NCBI GenBank assembly: GCA_039198225.1
Contig: JBCCTQ010000019.1
Span: 3,503-67,502 of the forward strand
Length of the DNA stretch: 64,000 nt
DNA from: JASJAR01 sp039198225
GTDB taxonomy: Bacteria > Pseudomonadota > Alphaproteobacteria > Rhodobacterales > Rhodobacteraceae
Direction of reading: 5' to 3'
Below are positions 50,695 through 60,338 of this stretch, in pieces (position 1 is the stretch's first letter; every line of letters starts with the position of its first letter). Under the pieces are notes generated by a model. It worked only from the letters and a program-made list of their open reading frames with translations. It searched no databases and was not told the origin of the DNA. Both the position numbers and the translations under genes were made by a program.

Positions 50695-51644
50695 ATGACG
50701 GGAACGCCGGAAGTGTTGGCAGAAACACCGATGTTCGGGACGGATGCGTTCTCCGAAGTGCTCGACATCGTCCATGTGCGCGGCGAAACCGCCCGGGTCG
50801 TCACGCCTGATCATCCCCTTGAATACGTTGTTACGGCTGGCAAACCTTGCGTTTACATCGTTGAGCAAGGGGCCCTCGAGATCAGTGTGGCCGACGCTCC
50901 TCCGGTAACGTTATACGAAAAACAGATTGCTCTGATGCTACAGGGCACGGCCCACAGGGCTGTCTTCCGTGACCCGAGGAGAAACACGCCACAGGCCCGT
51001 TTGATCGACCCCGAGACAGGGGAACGCACGCGGCCGGCGATCAACTGTTTTTGTGGCAGCTTCACAGTTGACGGCGATTTGGCGGCACGGGTGTTACAAT
51101 CCCTCCCGGAGGTGATCGTCCTCGACGGGCTCGCTGAGAACCCGATCGAATGGGTCGACGTGGTTTGCGAACTGGTTCTCCGCGAATTGGGTGCGACACG
51201 ACCCGGGGCGAGCCTAATGGTCTCGCGGCTCTTGGATTTGCTTTTGGTCATTATCCTGCGTCGCTGGGCGCAATCGGACGATAGCCTTCCAGGGTGGCTT
51301 GCCGCGGCTAAGGACGAGCGGATCGCAAGGGCAGTGGCGGCCATTCATGCCAATCCAGCGCGACACTTAACGAACGGCGAATTGGCAGCCCTAGCGGGGA
51401 TGTCCGTGTCAAACTTCGCCGATCGCTTCAAGCAAGTCATGGGCCAGCAACCAGGAGCGTATTTGCGGGCTTGGCGGATGACCCAGCAGCCGAGGCATTG
51501 CTGCATTCGAGCGCATCCATCGAAGCGATCGCCGATCGCGTTGGGTATACGTCGAAGGAGGCATTCAGTCGGGCGTTCCAAGCAAAGTTTAGCGAGGCGC
51601 CATCCGCTTGGCGCGCGACGCGGAGCGGCGGGCAACAGGTCTGA
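50695..51644 (+). pseudogene. AraC-family regulator with one-base frameshift
   Basis: A regulator of about 316 codons. The N-terminal part (cupin-like, AraC_binding type) has DAFSEVLDIVHVRGETARVV and a middle MVSRLLDLLLVIILRRW, as in cupin_6-type AraC proteins. The first half of the DNA-binding region is intact (NGELAALAGMSVSNFADRFKQVMGQQPGAYLRAWRMTQ). At about 51486 one base is missing; the second helix-turn-helix (AAEALLHSSASIEAIADRVGYTSKEAFSRAF) continues in the next frame to a TGA at 51642-51644. In the original frame the protein ends in unrelated Arg-rich sequence to 51675. It is divergent from the interrupted hydrolase, its likely target. Confidence 0.85.
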
Positions 51645-51716
51645 GGATCGTCAACTCCTCTGGATTAATTCTTAGAGTAAATGCTTCGGCGCAGCAGTTA
51701 CGCAGCCATTCGCGTT

Positions 51717-52940
51717 CTAGATTTTCTGCGGGGGAATCCGCCCAAATGCCATCATTGCAAGAAACAAAAGAACAATGCCGCCGGATATCAATGCGAGCAC
51801 CGCCCATCCCCAACCAGCGATGACGAAACCCGCAGCGAACGCGCAGATGGTTGAAACGAGAGCTATGACGGTGTCGTTTGCGCCCTGCACCGCCGCCTTC
51901 TCTTCCTCGGACACGGCGTCGGCTAGCATTGTCGTGGCCCCTATAAAGGCAAAGTTCCACCCAAGGCCCAAGATAATCAAACCACCATAAAAATGAGCGG
52001 CGGAGAGGCCGAGCGACGCCGCTCCGGCAGCGACAACAATTGCAGTGAGCCCGACCATAGCAATGGACTGCGCACCAAACCTCTGGATTAAGAAACCTGT
52101 GATGAAGCTTGGAGCAAACATTGCGACAATATGCCAGCGAATGACGTCACTAGCGGTCTCATCGCTAAATCCGCAGCCAATCATGGCAATAGGTGTTGGG
52201 ATCATCAGGAAGACCATGACACCTTGAGACACGGCCGCAATGCCTACCGCTCGCATGATGGGACGGCGACGGAGTGCTGAGAGTACGGAAAACCGCCTTT
52301 GGCTATTTTCCTTCGTCGGTTGCATGGGCAAGGGAATTCGAAGAGCTGCAAGCGGCAGAAGGCCAAGTATTGAGACAAGTACCAAAGCGGCATAGGCGCC
52401 AGCAAACGGAATGGGTGCTAAACTATCCTTCGCGGCGATAAACAATTGTGGTCCGGCAATTGCCGCGGCCAAGAGGGAGGTCAGCATCAGCGAGATCGCC
52501 ACCGGCCGCGAATTTGGCGCCACCACCTCTCCGGCCGCAAAGCGAATGTACTGAAATGAAGCCCAACCCGCTCCCATCAAGAAATGTGCGGCGCAAAGCA
52601 GAACGAAGTTCTGCAGATAAAGAGCCTGGGTAGCTGCCAGGGCTCCGACAAGCGTCAAAATCGCGCCCAAGACAAAGCCCGCCCGCCGACCCACACGTCC
52701 CATAAAAAGAGAAAACGGTCCAGCCGCGACCAACGCCGCAAGGGTTTGAACCGAGGCTGGAAGTGTTGCCAACGCCGGGCTCGGCGTCAACATCAGTCCG
52801 GTCAATCCTCCCAGGATTAGCTGAACCGGGAAAGCGGTCCCGAGGATCGCGTTTGCCGCAAGCAGCCCAATGAAATTGCGGTTCTGGAGAAGTGACCTGA
52901 CAGACAGAACCTGGGAGCCGTCGAAACCGAAATTGGGCAC
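51717..52940 (-). CDS. MFS transporter (probable drug or metabolite exporter)
   Basis: A 407-residue membrane protein with about 12 helices. It begins LLQNRNFIGLLAANAILGTAFPVQLILGGL. The loop after helix 2 has MGRVGRRAGFVLG, the MFS motif between helices 2 and 3, and helix 4-5 contains AHFLMGAGWASFQYIRFAAGEVV. A helical repeat starts near residue 205 (LRRRPIMRAVGIAAVSQG). I chose the GTG at 52940 because GGGGAAAG precedes it; an ATG at 53009 would add 23 polar residues. Substrate unknown. It converges on the broken AraC gene. Confidence 0.9.
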   Translation of the reverse strand: MPNFGFDGSQVLSVRSLLQNRNFIGLLAANAILGTAFPVQLILGGLTGLMLTPSPALATLPASVQTLAALVAAGPFSLFMGRVGRRAGFVLGAILTLVGALAATQALYLQNFVLLCAAHFLMGAGWASFQYIRFAAGEVVAPNSRPVAISLMLTSLLAAAIAGPQLFIAAKDSLAPIPFAGAYAALVLVSILGLLPLAALRIPLPMQPTKENSQRRFSVLSALRRRPIMRAVGIAAVSQGVMVFLMIPTPIAMIGCGFSDETASDVIRWHIVAMFAPSFITGFLIQRFGAQSIAMVGLTAIVVAAGAASLGLSAAHFYGGLIILGLGWNFAFIGATTMLADAVSEEEKAAVQGANDTVIALVSTICAFAAGFVIAGWGWAVLALISGGIVLLFLAMMAFGRIPPQKI

Positions 52941-53378
52941 GGTCTTTCCCCGGTGCTTGAGTGTTTTGTGACGTGATTGTTGGTTGTGGAAAGTAGGTAG
53001 CCCGCGCATGGGATGAAGCAACCGAGTTGGGACAGCAAGTTTCAGCGGGCGGGGCAGCGGTCACTTTGGCAGCATTTCTATTCCGGTTGAAACGGGCCAC
53101 CAGGTGTTAAGGAACCTGCTTTTGCCGATCGACCCGCGTCTAGCCGGCGCTTACTACTACTTGACGATCTTTCGGCGATGCGCTGGAGATTCAATTGGTC
53201 TTCATAAAGGAGCCGAGAGTAATATTTTTTGGGCAGAGAAACACCGCCGCCGCTTCTGCAAAGCGCTGGATCTTTATGATGACATCTCGCAAAACACAAC
53301 GCGCGCCGGCCATTCGCCGCCATGGGCACACTTAGCCAGCCCGCCGCATAGTCACGTGGTGATCCGTTGGTGCGCGGC
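52941..53378. other. Upstream region of the MFS gene
   Basis: These 438 bases lie between the MFS start and the end of the glycosidase-like gene. They show no recognised gene on either strand. Both neighbours read leftward, so promoter elements of the MFS gene are expected here. Confidence 0.4.
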
Positions 53379-55082
53379 CTAAAAGATGAAGAATAAGAGC
53401 GCCAGGAGGGCCCCTACGCCTCCGCCCACGCCGCCGGCCTCCATTGCGCTGGCCGCTTCCTCGCCGTCGTCAATGTCTGGCAGCGGGTCATCCGTGACAG
53501 GGTCGGTCACGGGAAGGGGCAAGTCGCCCTCAAGTTCGACCTTGCTGCCGTCCGCCCAACTTTCGATGTCCGCTTCTCCGGCTGGCGTCTTTGCAAAAGC
53601 GAGGCGGATGATATCATGGGGATTATCCAGAGATACACTAATGCCGTCGGTCGATACCTCGGGTGTGAGGCCATCGCGGATACCCACGGCATAGGCATCT
53701 GCCTCAGGGCTTTCATCGACGCTGGGATTGTCGGCCACATCGAATACGGCCTTCCAATCTGCGGGTGTCTCCCCCGTAAGACTATCGGCGTAAACGCTCT
53801 GAAGAGTAGACCCAATTCCATCCAGATTAACAACCACATCGCCAGGCGCCGTGTCGCCTGCAGCCAGGAATACAACGAGCTTATCGTCGTTTTCGAAGCC
53901 GTAGACATTCAGGAGATCACTCTGGTCGTAATCGTCATTTGACCGAAGCACATAGGTCCCGCCGACGCTTTCATAGATCATCTTCAGCATCTCGGCGCCG
54001 ACAAAATCGTAGTCATCGCCGTCTTCCCGCCAACTCAAATGACCAGGATGTTCGGTATCGATACCGTAGACCGACGCGGCATCCATGCCCGCTTCAGCAT
54101 AGCTCGCAAAGCTCTCAAGGATATATGACGCATGTTCTTGACCATAAGCCGCTTCGGCCAATTGGTCTTGCCAGAACTCTTCGAAATCTGTTGTTGTTCG
54201 CCCGTCGAGGTCGACATCATCTGCGGCGACGACATTCCCTTTACTGGCCTGATCGTCGATATACAGGTCGCGGACCCCATTCCGTGTGATGGTCACGGTG
54301 TTCCATGCGGAAACGAAAAGGCTCGGATCCGAGCCCCCCGCGTCAGAGACGTCCGCTTCCCAGGCAGCGACGATATCCTCCAATTCATCGATCCTAGAAT
54401 CGATACCCTGAGGTTGGTATGCAAAACGATGATGCGTGATCATATCGACATTCGACAAAACGAAGTCCGACAATTCGTTCCGGATTACCACGTCATCCGC
54501 GGCGGTCTTTCCCGCTTGCACTGCGATATCTATATCGGCACCGATCGTATTGATCGAAGGATCGGCCAAAGCGAGAGCGATCTCTGTCACCACGAGTTCG
54601 GCCATTTCACCATAATCGGCAGCCTTGGTACTCCCGGGCAGATTTGCGAAGTACTCGTTCCCAACTTCGAGGATCAATTTATGGGGCATCGCCCCGAAAT
54701 CGCCCCCCAGAAGATCGGCAAGGAAATCCTGCAACTCGGCCCTGAGCGCTACGGTGTCATCCACATATCGCGCGGTGGGCAAAATTACGGAAAGGGCGGC
54801 GCCTTGGTCTGACGCGATCGCCATCATATCGCTCAAACCGGGCTTTCCAGTTGCCGGATTATAGAGATCGTCATATTCGAAACCGTAGCGGTCGTCCCGG
54901 GTCTCAGCGAGCGTTCCACCGGGCCAAACAATCATTCCAAGATCGACATCACTTGTTTGATCTAGGAAACGACCAACATTATTATAGCTGACGTAGCGGG
55001 CGCCAAAACTCAAATCAGAGATTGGTTCATCCGGGTTTGCATAGGCAGAGGCACCGGAATTAAGATTATAATCCAAGGGCAT
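53379..55082 (-). CDS. Large surface or secreted glycosidase-like protein of unknown function
   Basis: A 567-residue acidic protein without an N-terminal signal peptide. The first 370 residues have the look of a clan-A glycoside-hydrolase barrel: GMIVWPGGTLAETRDDRYGFEYDDLYNP, then KLILEVGNEYFAN, where EVGNE matches the strand-4 'NE' acid/base motif, and DMITHHRF and LFVSAWNTV. A beta domain follows (about 400-510). The end is a Pro/Asp-rich linker and a Gly-rich hydrophobic tail (GGVGGGVGALLALLFFIF), possibly a membrane anchor or sorting tail. As I recall, Rhodobacterales carry relatives fused to RTX calcium repeats; here repeats are absent. Activity is not established. Confidence 0.75.
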   Translation of the reverse strand: MPLDYNLNSGASAYANPDEPISDLSFGARYVSYNNVGRFLDQTSDVDLGMIVWPGGTLAETRDDRYGFEYDDLYNPATGKPGLSDMMAIASDQGAALSVILPTARYVDDTVALRAELQDFLADLLGGDFGAMPHKLILEVGNEYFANLPGSTKAADYGEMAELVVTEIALALADPSINTIGADIDIAVQAGKTAADDVVIRNELSDFVLSNVDMITHHRFAYQPQGIDSRIDELEDIVAAWEADVSDAGGSDPSLFVSAWNTVTITRNGVRDLYIDDQASKGNVVAADDVDLDGRTTTDFEEFWQDQLAEAAYGQEHASYILESFASYAEAGMDAASVYGIDTEHPGHLSWREDGDDYDFVGAEMLKMIYESVGGTYVLRSNDDYDQSDLLNVYGFENDDKLVVFLAAGDTAPGDVVVNLDGIGSTLQSVYADSLTGETPADWKAVFDVADNPSVDESPEADAYAVGIRDGLTPEVSTDGISVSLDNPHDIIRLAFAKTPAGEADIESWADGSKVELEGDLPLPVTDPVTDDPLPDIDDGEEAASAMEAGGVGGGVGALLALLFFIF

Positions 55083-55289
55083 ACTAGAAACTCACACGTA
55101 TTCCATAAGAATCCGTGAAGAGTTTAGCCTATTTGGCAAAATCTCGGCTGAATTGCGGAAGTAATGAGGCGAATTGAGTCTATTTATGCTTCCTTAACCA
55201 CGCAGAACACACCTAGCCAACCCGAAGTCGGGGGGTTTCGCCGCGCTAAGATTTCAGTCACATTGGCCGGACGGAGGGAAATCCGCAGC

Positions 55290-55961
55290 ATGGCCAAGCC
55301 GGCAAAGTCCACTCGGGTCGAGGACGCCTATGGGCGGCTCAAAGAAGAAATCCGCACCAACCGCATGCCGCCGGGTTTCCAGGCGCCCGAACCAGAGATC
55401 GCGCTCCGCCTCGGGATGAGCCGGACCCCGGTCCGCGAAGCCTTGATTCGGCTCGAAGCTGAAGGCCTTGTAGAATTGGCACCGCGGCGGGGGGCGAGGG
55501 TGCTCCCAATCCAAGCCGACGACATGCGTGAGATCTACGATATTCTCACCTCACTCGAACCGGACGCTGCCGCAAGACTTGCTGCGCGGAACCCATCGGA
55601 CGAAGACCTCGCCCCCCTCGAACAGGCCACCCAAGACATGGAAGCCGCACTTGAGGCCGAGGATCTCGATCGATGGGCGGAGGCCGATGACCGGTTCCAC
55701 CTCACCCTGCTCGATCTCCAAAACAACCGGCGGCTTCAGAGTTTTGTGACGGCTCTCTATGACCAAGCCCATCGAGCTCGGATCGTGACACTTCGCCTCC
55801 GAGGCACGCCGCAAAAATCCACTGAAGAACACCGCGAGATTCTTGAGCATCTCCGCCGGGGTGATGGGAATGGAGCGCGCCGAGCCTTTAAGAAACACCG
55901 CGAGCGGGCATCGCGAGAGCTATTAGAGATTTTAGAGAAATATAAGCTCGGCCAGCTCTAA
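55290..55961 (+). CDS. GntR-family (FadR/FCD type) regulator
   Basis: A 223-residue regulator. The DNA-binding part has YGRLKEEIRTNRMPPGFQAPEPEIALRLGMSRTPVREALIRLEAEGLVELAPRRGARV, and the FCD domain has DDRFHLTLLDLQNNRRL and EEHREILEHLRRGDGNGARRAFKKH with the metal-binding Asp and His residues. GGAGGGA fixes the ATG at 55290. It reads toward the MttB operon, ending eight bases from it. It may control that operon or the divergent surface-protein gene. Confidence 0.92.
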   Translation: MAKPAKSTRVEDAYGRLKEEIRTNRMPPGFQAPEPEIALRLGMSRTPVREALIRLEAEGLVELAPRRGARVLPIQADDMREIYDILTSLEPDAAARLAARNPSDEDLAPLEQATQDMEAALEAEDLDRWAEADDRFHLTLLDLQNNRRLQSFVTALYDQAHRARIVTLRLRGTPQKSTEEHREILEHLRRGDGNGARRAFKKHRERASRELLEILEKYKLGQL

Positions 55962-55969
55962 CGCGGCCG

Positions 55970-57310
55970 TCATAACTCACGACCCGCGCGCCTCTCTTTC
56001 CATCGAAGCCGAAGCGCTGCCCCAACGCGCGCAATAGGCATGGGTGGCAGCCGCTTGGGCGCCGGTTCAGCCAAAGCACGGTCAAGGGCGGCGGACGAAC
56101 GCCCCGACGCCAGATCTGCAGCAAGTATGCCCGCAAGCGTCCCCCGGACCGTTCCGAGCCCGTTCTGACAGCACGACGAATAGAGCCCCTCCTCCACTTC
56201 GCCGACCACCTGCACATCGTTGAGACTAACGCAAAGCCGGCCGCCCCACCGGTACGCCATCTCCACGCCCTTTAGCATCGGAAACCGCGCCGCAAAGGCC
56301 GCATCGTGATCGCGCGAGACACGGGCCAAACGGCCATCATCAACTTCGAGACTAGGATCGAAGGTGAACCTGTTGCGCACAACGATACGGTCGCCCCCGG
56401 CCCCTGAAATCCGGCGCACGGTCGTCCCCATCGGATCCGCAGGTGTCACGCCCCAGTCCGGCGCTCCTCCCAGGCGGGTCACTTCATCGGCAGTCAGTGA
56501 CCGCGTCATTGAGGCATAGGTAAAAACATGCATCAGCCGACCCTGGGCGAAGCCGAAACTGTTGAGATGGCCATTGACCGCCAGGATCACTTTCGGAGCC
56601 GTCACCCGGCCCTTGGGCGTTTGCGCCACCCATGCCCCATTTCGCGTGAGCCCCGTCACCGGGCTTGCCTCGTGGAGGGAGAGCCGGTTCGACGCGAGAC
56701 CTTTTCCCAAGCCGCGAATGTACATCGCTGGCTGGATCATGGCTGTACCGGGGGTGTAGAGCCCACTTTGATAGTAGTGTATCCCGGTCAGGTCGGACAT
56801 CTCGCGGGCTTCCATCATCCTGCAGGGTTCACCCAGCGCGTCGAGATGAGCCGCATAGCTCCGATTATGGGCGTCGCCCGCTTCCGTTGCCGCGGCGTTG
56901 ATCTTGCCGGACCGCCGAAACGCTTCGTCTGGTAAGCCAAAGTCCTCGACCATCGACTGAGCATAGTCGATGGCCATTCGGTTGTCTTGAGTTCGATCGC
57001 GGTCCTTCTCGAGGGTGCCGCGGTAATTATCAGACGACAGATCATGGGGGAGATCGATCATAAAGCCGGAGTTGCGCCCTGCGGGTCCGTCGCCAATGCG
57101 GCTCGCTTCAAGGACGACGATCCGGTCACCCGCACAGTTCTCCGCGAGGCGTCGTGCCGCCGAAAGACCCGCAAACCCGGCCCCAATCACCATCCAGTCC
57201 GCCTTTACATAACGCTCGAGCGGCTTAGCTGCCTCAGGTTCGGGCAAGAGCCGGTTCCAAGCAGCCGGCCCCGGGTCCTTTGGAAGACGCTTGACAGAAA
57301 TCTCGGCCAT
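55970..57310 (-). CDS. FAD-dependent amine/amino-acid oxidase (DAO family, PuuB-like)
   Basis: A 446-residue flavoprotein. The FAD site is WMVIGAGFAGLSAARRLAE with VVLEASRIGDGPAGRNSGFM, the latter typical of gamma-glutamylputrescine oxidase (PuuB)-like enzymes. It ends with MAYRWGGRLCVSLNDVQVVGEVEEGLYSSCCQNGLG, the DAO C-terminal dinucleotide-binding part. It oxidises the C-N bond of an amine or amino acid. It is last in the operon, five bases after the MttB-like gene, so its substrate may be the demethylated product. Confidence 0.9.
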   Translation of the reverse strand: MAEISVKRLPKDPGPAAWNRLLPEPEAAKPLERYVKADWMVIGAGFAGLSAARRLAENCAGDRIVVLEASRIGDGPAGRNSGFMIDLPHDLSSDNYRGTLEKDRDRTQDNRMAIDYAQSMVEDFGLPDEAFRRSGKINAAATEAGDAHNRSYAAHLDALGEPCRMMEAREMSDLTGIHYYQSGLYTPGTAMIQPAMYIRGLGKGLASNRLSLHEASPVTGLTRNGAWVAQTPKGRVTAPKVILAVNGHLNSFGFAQGRLMHVFTYASMTRSLTADEVTRLGGAPDWGVTPADPMGTTVRRISGAGGDRIVVRNRFTFDPSLEVDDGRLARVSRDHDAAFAARFPMLKGVEMAYRWGGRLCVSLNDVQVVGEVEEGLYSSCCQNGLGTVRGTLAGILAADLASGRSSAALDRALAEPAPKRLPPMPIARVGAALRLRWKERRAGREL

Positions 57311-57315
57311 GGCGC

Positions 57316-58863
57316 TTAGTGGGTTTGATTCAATGCTTCGGCCGCAGGGATTTCCCGCTCGCGGCAGGCAATGAAATCCAACAAGGCTTCATCGACCGCT
57401 TCGTCGAGCTTGGGTTCTTCATAGTCGGCCAAAAGCGCCTTGGCGTGGGTGAGTGCCCGCTCAGTTATCTCAACAGAGCCCTCTGCCTCCCATTGCTCGA
57501 TGGAATTATTGTCAAAGAGTTCCGGCATGAAGAAGGCGCGTTGGAAATTCTCCAGCGTGTGGGCATGGCCCAAATAATGCCCGCCCGGTCCGATATCGGA
57601 GACCGCGGCAATCGCCTCGTCGAAGTCATCCCACCGTATCCCTTCGGCCATGCGGTAGGCCATGGCACATTGTTCCGCATCGACGACGAATTTTGCAATT
57701 GAACAATGCATACCAGCCTCGTTCCATCCGGCAGAATGCCAAATGTAATTCGCACCGGCCATAATCACTGCCTGAAGGGTCGCCGCACTTTCGTATCCGG
57801 CTTGCGCATCGAAAGTTTTGGCGCCTCCAAGTGTGTTTGAAGTCCGCCAAGGGACGCCGTAATAACGCGCCAATTGGCCAATCATAAAGTTCATCAGACT
57901 GATCTCGGGCGTGCCCGCCATCGGCGCCCCAGACTTCATCGAGACCGTCGCCAGGTAATGACCATAGATCGCCGGGCAGCCTTTACGGACCACTTGTGTA
58001 TAGGCCAAAGCCGACAGCGCTTCGGCATTCAATTGCGCCACGGTTGGCGCCACGGAGGCCGGCGTGTTCGCTCCACCGAGGACGAATGGCGAACATAAGA
58101 CCGGTTGATTGCGCCGACAGAACGCCCGCATTGCGCCGAGCATCGTTTCGTCCCAAACCAGAGGTGAATTGCCATTGCAATTCCCGGTCGCCACCGGGTG
58201 GGTTTCCATATAGCCTTCGCCGAATAGCAAGGCGCACATTTGCATTACGTCTTCGGCATTTTTTGGACTCGTTGTCATGCCCATAAACGTTTTGTCGGAG
58301 TGCTTCATCGACGAGTAGGTAATCCGAAGATGGCGATGGCTGATTGGATGATCCATCGGCTCGACAATGTGATGCGCCGAGGAATGAAGGGCGGGCATCA
58401 TATGGCTCAGCTTGTGAAACGTTGCGAGATCATCAAGCGTCGGGCCACGTCTTTTGTCGTCCAAATCGCGAAGATAGGGCGCGCCGGTCATCGGCACAAA
58501 GATAGAATAATCATGGCCAAATGGGAGGTTATTGGCCGGGTTCCGCGCGTGATAGGTGAAGCTCTCTGGGATTGTCGCGATAAGTTCGCGGACCATGTGC
58601 CGGTCGAGAAAAACCCTTTCGCCGTCTACCTTTGCCCCCGCTGATTTCCAATCGGCCAACGCCGTCAAATCGCGGAAAATGACGCCGATATTCTCGAGAA
58701 TATGCATCGAAGCGGCGTCGATCCGCTCGATCTCCTCCTGGCGCATTGGTTCTGTCAGCGGCAATCGGCGTTTGAGAGCCGGCAGCATGGTAAAGTCGCG
58801 CGTCTGACGCACGGCTTTCCGCGCCCCACGCCCTCGACGACTGGGTTTTTCGAGCGTTGTCAT
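57316..58863 (-). CDS. MttB-superfamily methyltransferase (non-pyrrolysine type)
   Basis: A 515-residue protein of the trimethylamine methyltransferase superfamily. Family blocks include ASMHILENIGVIF, ISHRHLRITYSSMKHSDKTFMGMTT, a TIM-barrel middle with MQLNAEALSALAYTQVVRKGCPAIYG, TPEISLMNFMIGQLARYYGVPWRTSNTLGGAKTFDAQAGYESAATLQAVIMAGANYIWHSAGW, and the C-terminal DDFDEAIAAVSDIGPGGHYLGHAHTLENF. There is no internal amber codon, so it belongs with the glycine-betaine/proline-betaine-type relatives (MtgB, MtpB) that act without pyrrolysine. No corrinoid protein gene is adjacent. ATGA overlap with the aldehyde dehydrogenase gene. Confidence 0.92.
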   Translation of the reverse strand: MTTLEKPSRRGRGARKAVRQTRDFTMLPALKRRLPLTEPMRQEEIERIDAASMHILENIGVIFRDLTALADWKSAGAKVDGERVFLDRHMVRELIATIPESFTYHARNPANNLPFGHDYSIFVPMTGAPYLRDLDDKRRGPTLDDLATFHKLSHMMPALHSSAHHIVEPMDHPISHRHLRITYSSMKHSDKTFMGMTTSPKNAEDVMQMCALLFGEGYMETHPVATGNCNGNSPLVWDETMLGAMRAFCRRNQPVLCSPFVLGGANTPASVAPTVAQLNAEALSALAYTQVVRKGCPAIYGHYLATVSMKSGAPMAGTPEISLMNFMIGQLARYYGVPWRTSNTLGGAKTFDAQAGYESAATLQAVIMAGANYIWHSAGWNEAGMHCSIAKFVVDAEQCAMAYRMAEGIRWDDFDEAIAAVSDIGPGGHYLGHAHTLENFQRAFFMPELFDNNSIEQWEAEGSVEITERALTHAKALLADYEEPKLDEAVDEALLDFIACREREIPAAEALNQTH

Positions 58864-60338
58864 TCGACACGGTCTCCATCTTTTGGATCGGTCAAATCGA
58901 TCCAAATGGTTTTGGTTTCGCAATATTGGTCATGGGCATGGACACCATTGTCACGCCCCCCAAAGCCCGATTGTTTATAGCCACCGAACGGCGTTGAGAT
59001 ATCGCCTTCGCCGTAGCAATTCACCGTAACGGTACCAGCGCGGATATCCCTAGCCGCCCGTAGTGCGGTCCGCGCATTCGCCGTAAAAACACTGGCTGTC
59101 AGCCCATAGGCAGTGTCATTAGCCAAGGCGATGGCCTCATCGCTCGAGGCCACTTCGATGACGCTCAAAATCGGTCCGAAAACCTCGTCGCGCGCCAATG
59201 GGTCGTCACGCTCCACGGCATAAACTTTGGGTGTAACGTATGGTCCGTCCGGAGCGTCGCCCTGCCGCAAATATCCCGCCACTTTCTCGCAATGGGCGCC
59301 GTCGATTAATGCGCCGAGATGATTTTCAGGGTCCAGCGGATCGCCAGTCTTCCAATCCCTGAGCCGCGCTTCGACTATGTCCATCAAAGGTGCCCGCACA
59401 TCCTTGTGTACAATTAAACGCGACGCAGCGGAGCAATTCTCACCCATATTCCAAAACGCGGCATTCACCACGTGTTCGGCCACATGCTCCAGGTTTTCGG
59501 CGTCTTCCAAAACAATTGCTGGATTCTTCCCACCACATTCGAGAACGATCTTTTTGAGATTGCTGTCGGCCGCGTAGTGCAAGAACCGCCGGCCAGTGTC
59601 GGTCGATCCGGTGAACGTCACCATATCGATGTCCATATGCCGGCCCAAAGGCTCTCCAACCGAAGGGCCATCCCCTGGCAAAACCTGCAATACCCCACGC
59701 GGCACCCCAGCCATATGGGCGATCTCCGCAATCCGGAGTGCCGTAAACGACGTCTGTTCGGCTGGTTTGACAATCACCGAACAGCCCGCCGCCAGAGCCG
59801 GACCGATTTTCCAGGCCAGCATCAGCATGGGGAAATTCCACGGCAATATTGCTGCCACCACACCTACCGGCTCGCGAACAATCATCGATACGGCATCGTC
59901 ACCGGCAGGGCCGGTTTGGTCATATATCTTGTCGACCGCCTCGCCGTGCCATTTAATGGTGTGGATCGTTTCCGGAATGTCGATCAATTCACAGTCGCGA
60001 ATTGGCTTCCCACTATCGAGACTTTCCATAACCGCCAATTCTCGACGCCGGCGGGTAATGAGTTTGCAAAGTCTTATGAGAACATCTTTGCGGTCGGACG
60101 GATGGAGCCTCGACCAGTGACCCTGATCGAATGCTTCGCGCGCCTTTTGCACCGCAAGATCCACATCTTCGGCGTCGGCGGTTCGTATCTCCGCCAAAGT
60201 CTCGCCGGTCGCGGGATTGACGCTCGGCATCATGGGTCCATTGCCAGGGCGAAACTTACCGTCAATGAAGGGCGCCTTTGGCAAGTCAAGACCGGCGGCA
60301 ATTGCTGCATATTCGGCGCGGGTCAAAAGATCAGTCAT
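58860..60338 (-). CDS. Aldehyde dehydrogenase
   Basis: A 492-residue NAD(P)-dependent aldehyde dehydrogenase. It has PWNFPMLMLAWKIGPALAAG, VTFTGSTDTGRRF, the glutamate in LECGGKNPAIV and the catalytic cysteine in NMGENCSAASRLIVH, then EVFGPILSV and PFGGYKQSGFGGRDNG. Length and motifs match PuuC- or betaine-aldehyde-type enzymes. In this operon it should oxidise the aldehyde released by the amine oxidase. Start and stop codons overlap both neighbours by four bases. Confidence 0.94.
   Translation of the reverse strand: MTDLLTRAEYAAIAAGLDLPKAPFIDGKFRPGNGPMMPSVNPATGETLAEIRTADAEDVDLAVQKAREAFDQGHWSRLHPSDRKDVLIRLCKLITRRRRELAVMESLDSGKPIRDCELIDIPETIHTIKWHGEAVDKIYDQTGPAGDDAVSMIVREPVGVVAAILPWNFPMLMLAWKIGPALAAGCSVIVKPAEQTSFTALRIAEIAHMAGVPRGVLQVLPGDGPSVGEPLGRHMDIDMVTFTGSTDTGRRFLHYAADSNLKKIVLECGGKNPAIVLEDAENLEHVAEHVVNAAFWNMGENCSAASRLIVHKDVRAPLMDIVEARLRDWKTGDPLDPENHLGALIDGAHCEKVAGYLRQGDAPDGPYVTPKVYAVERDDPLARDEVFGPILSVIEVASSDEAIALANDTAYGLTASVFTANARTALRAARDIRAGTVTVNCYGEGDISTPFGGYKQSGFGGRDNGVHAHDQYCETKTIWIDLTDPKDGDRVE

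Noticed and set aside
57316..58863. Pyrrolysine-encoding amber codon in the MttB homologue
   Set aside because: The frame has no internal TAG, and no pyl genes are in the window.
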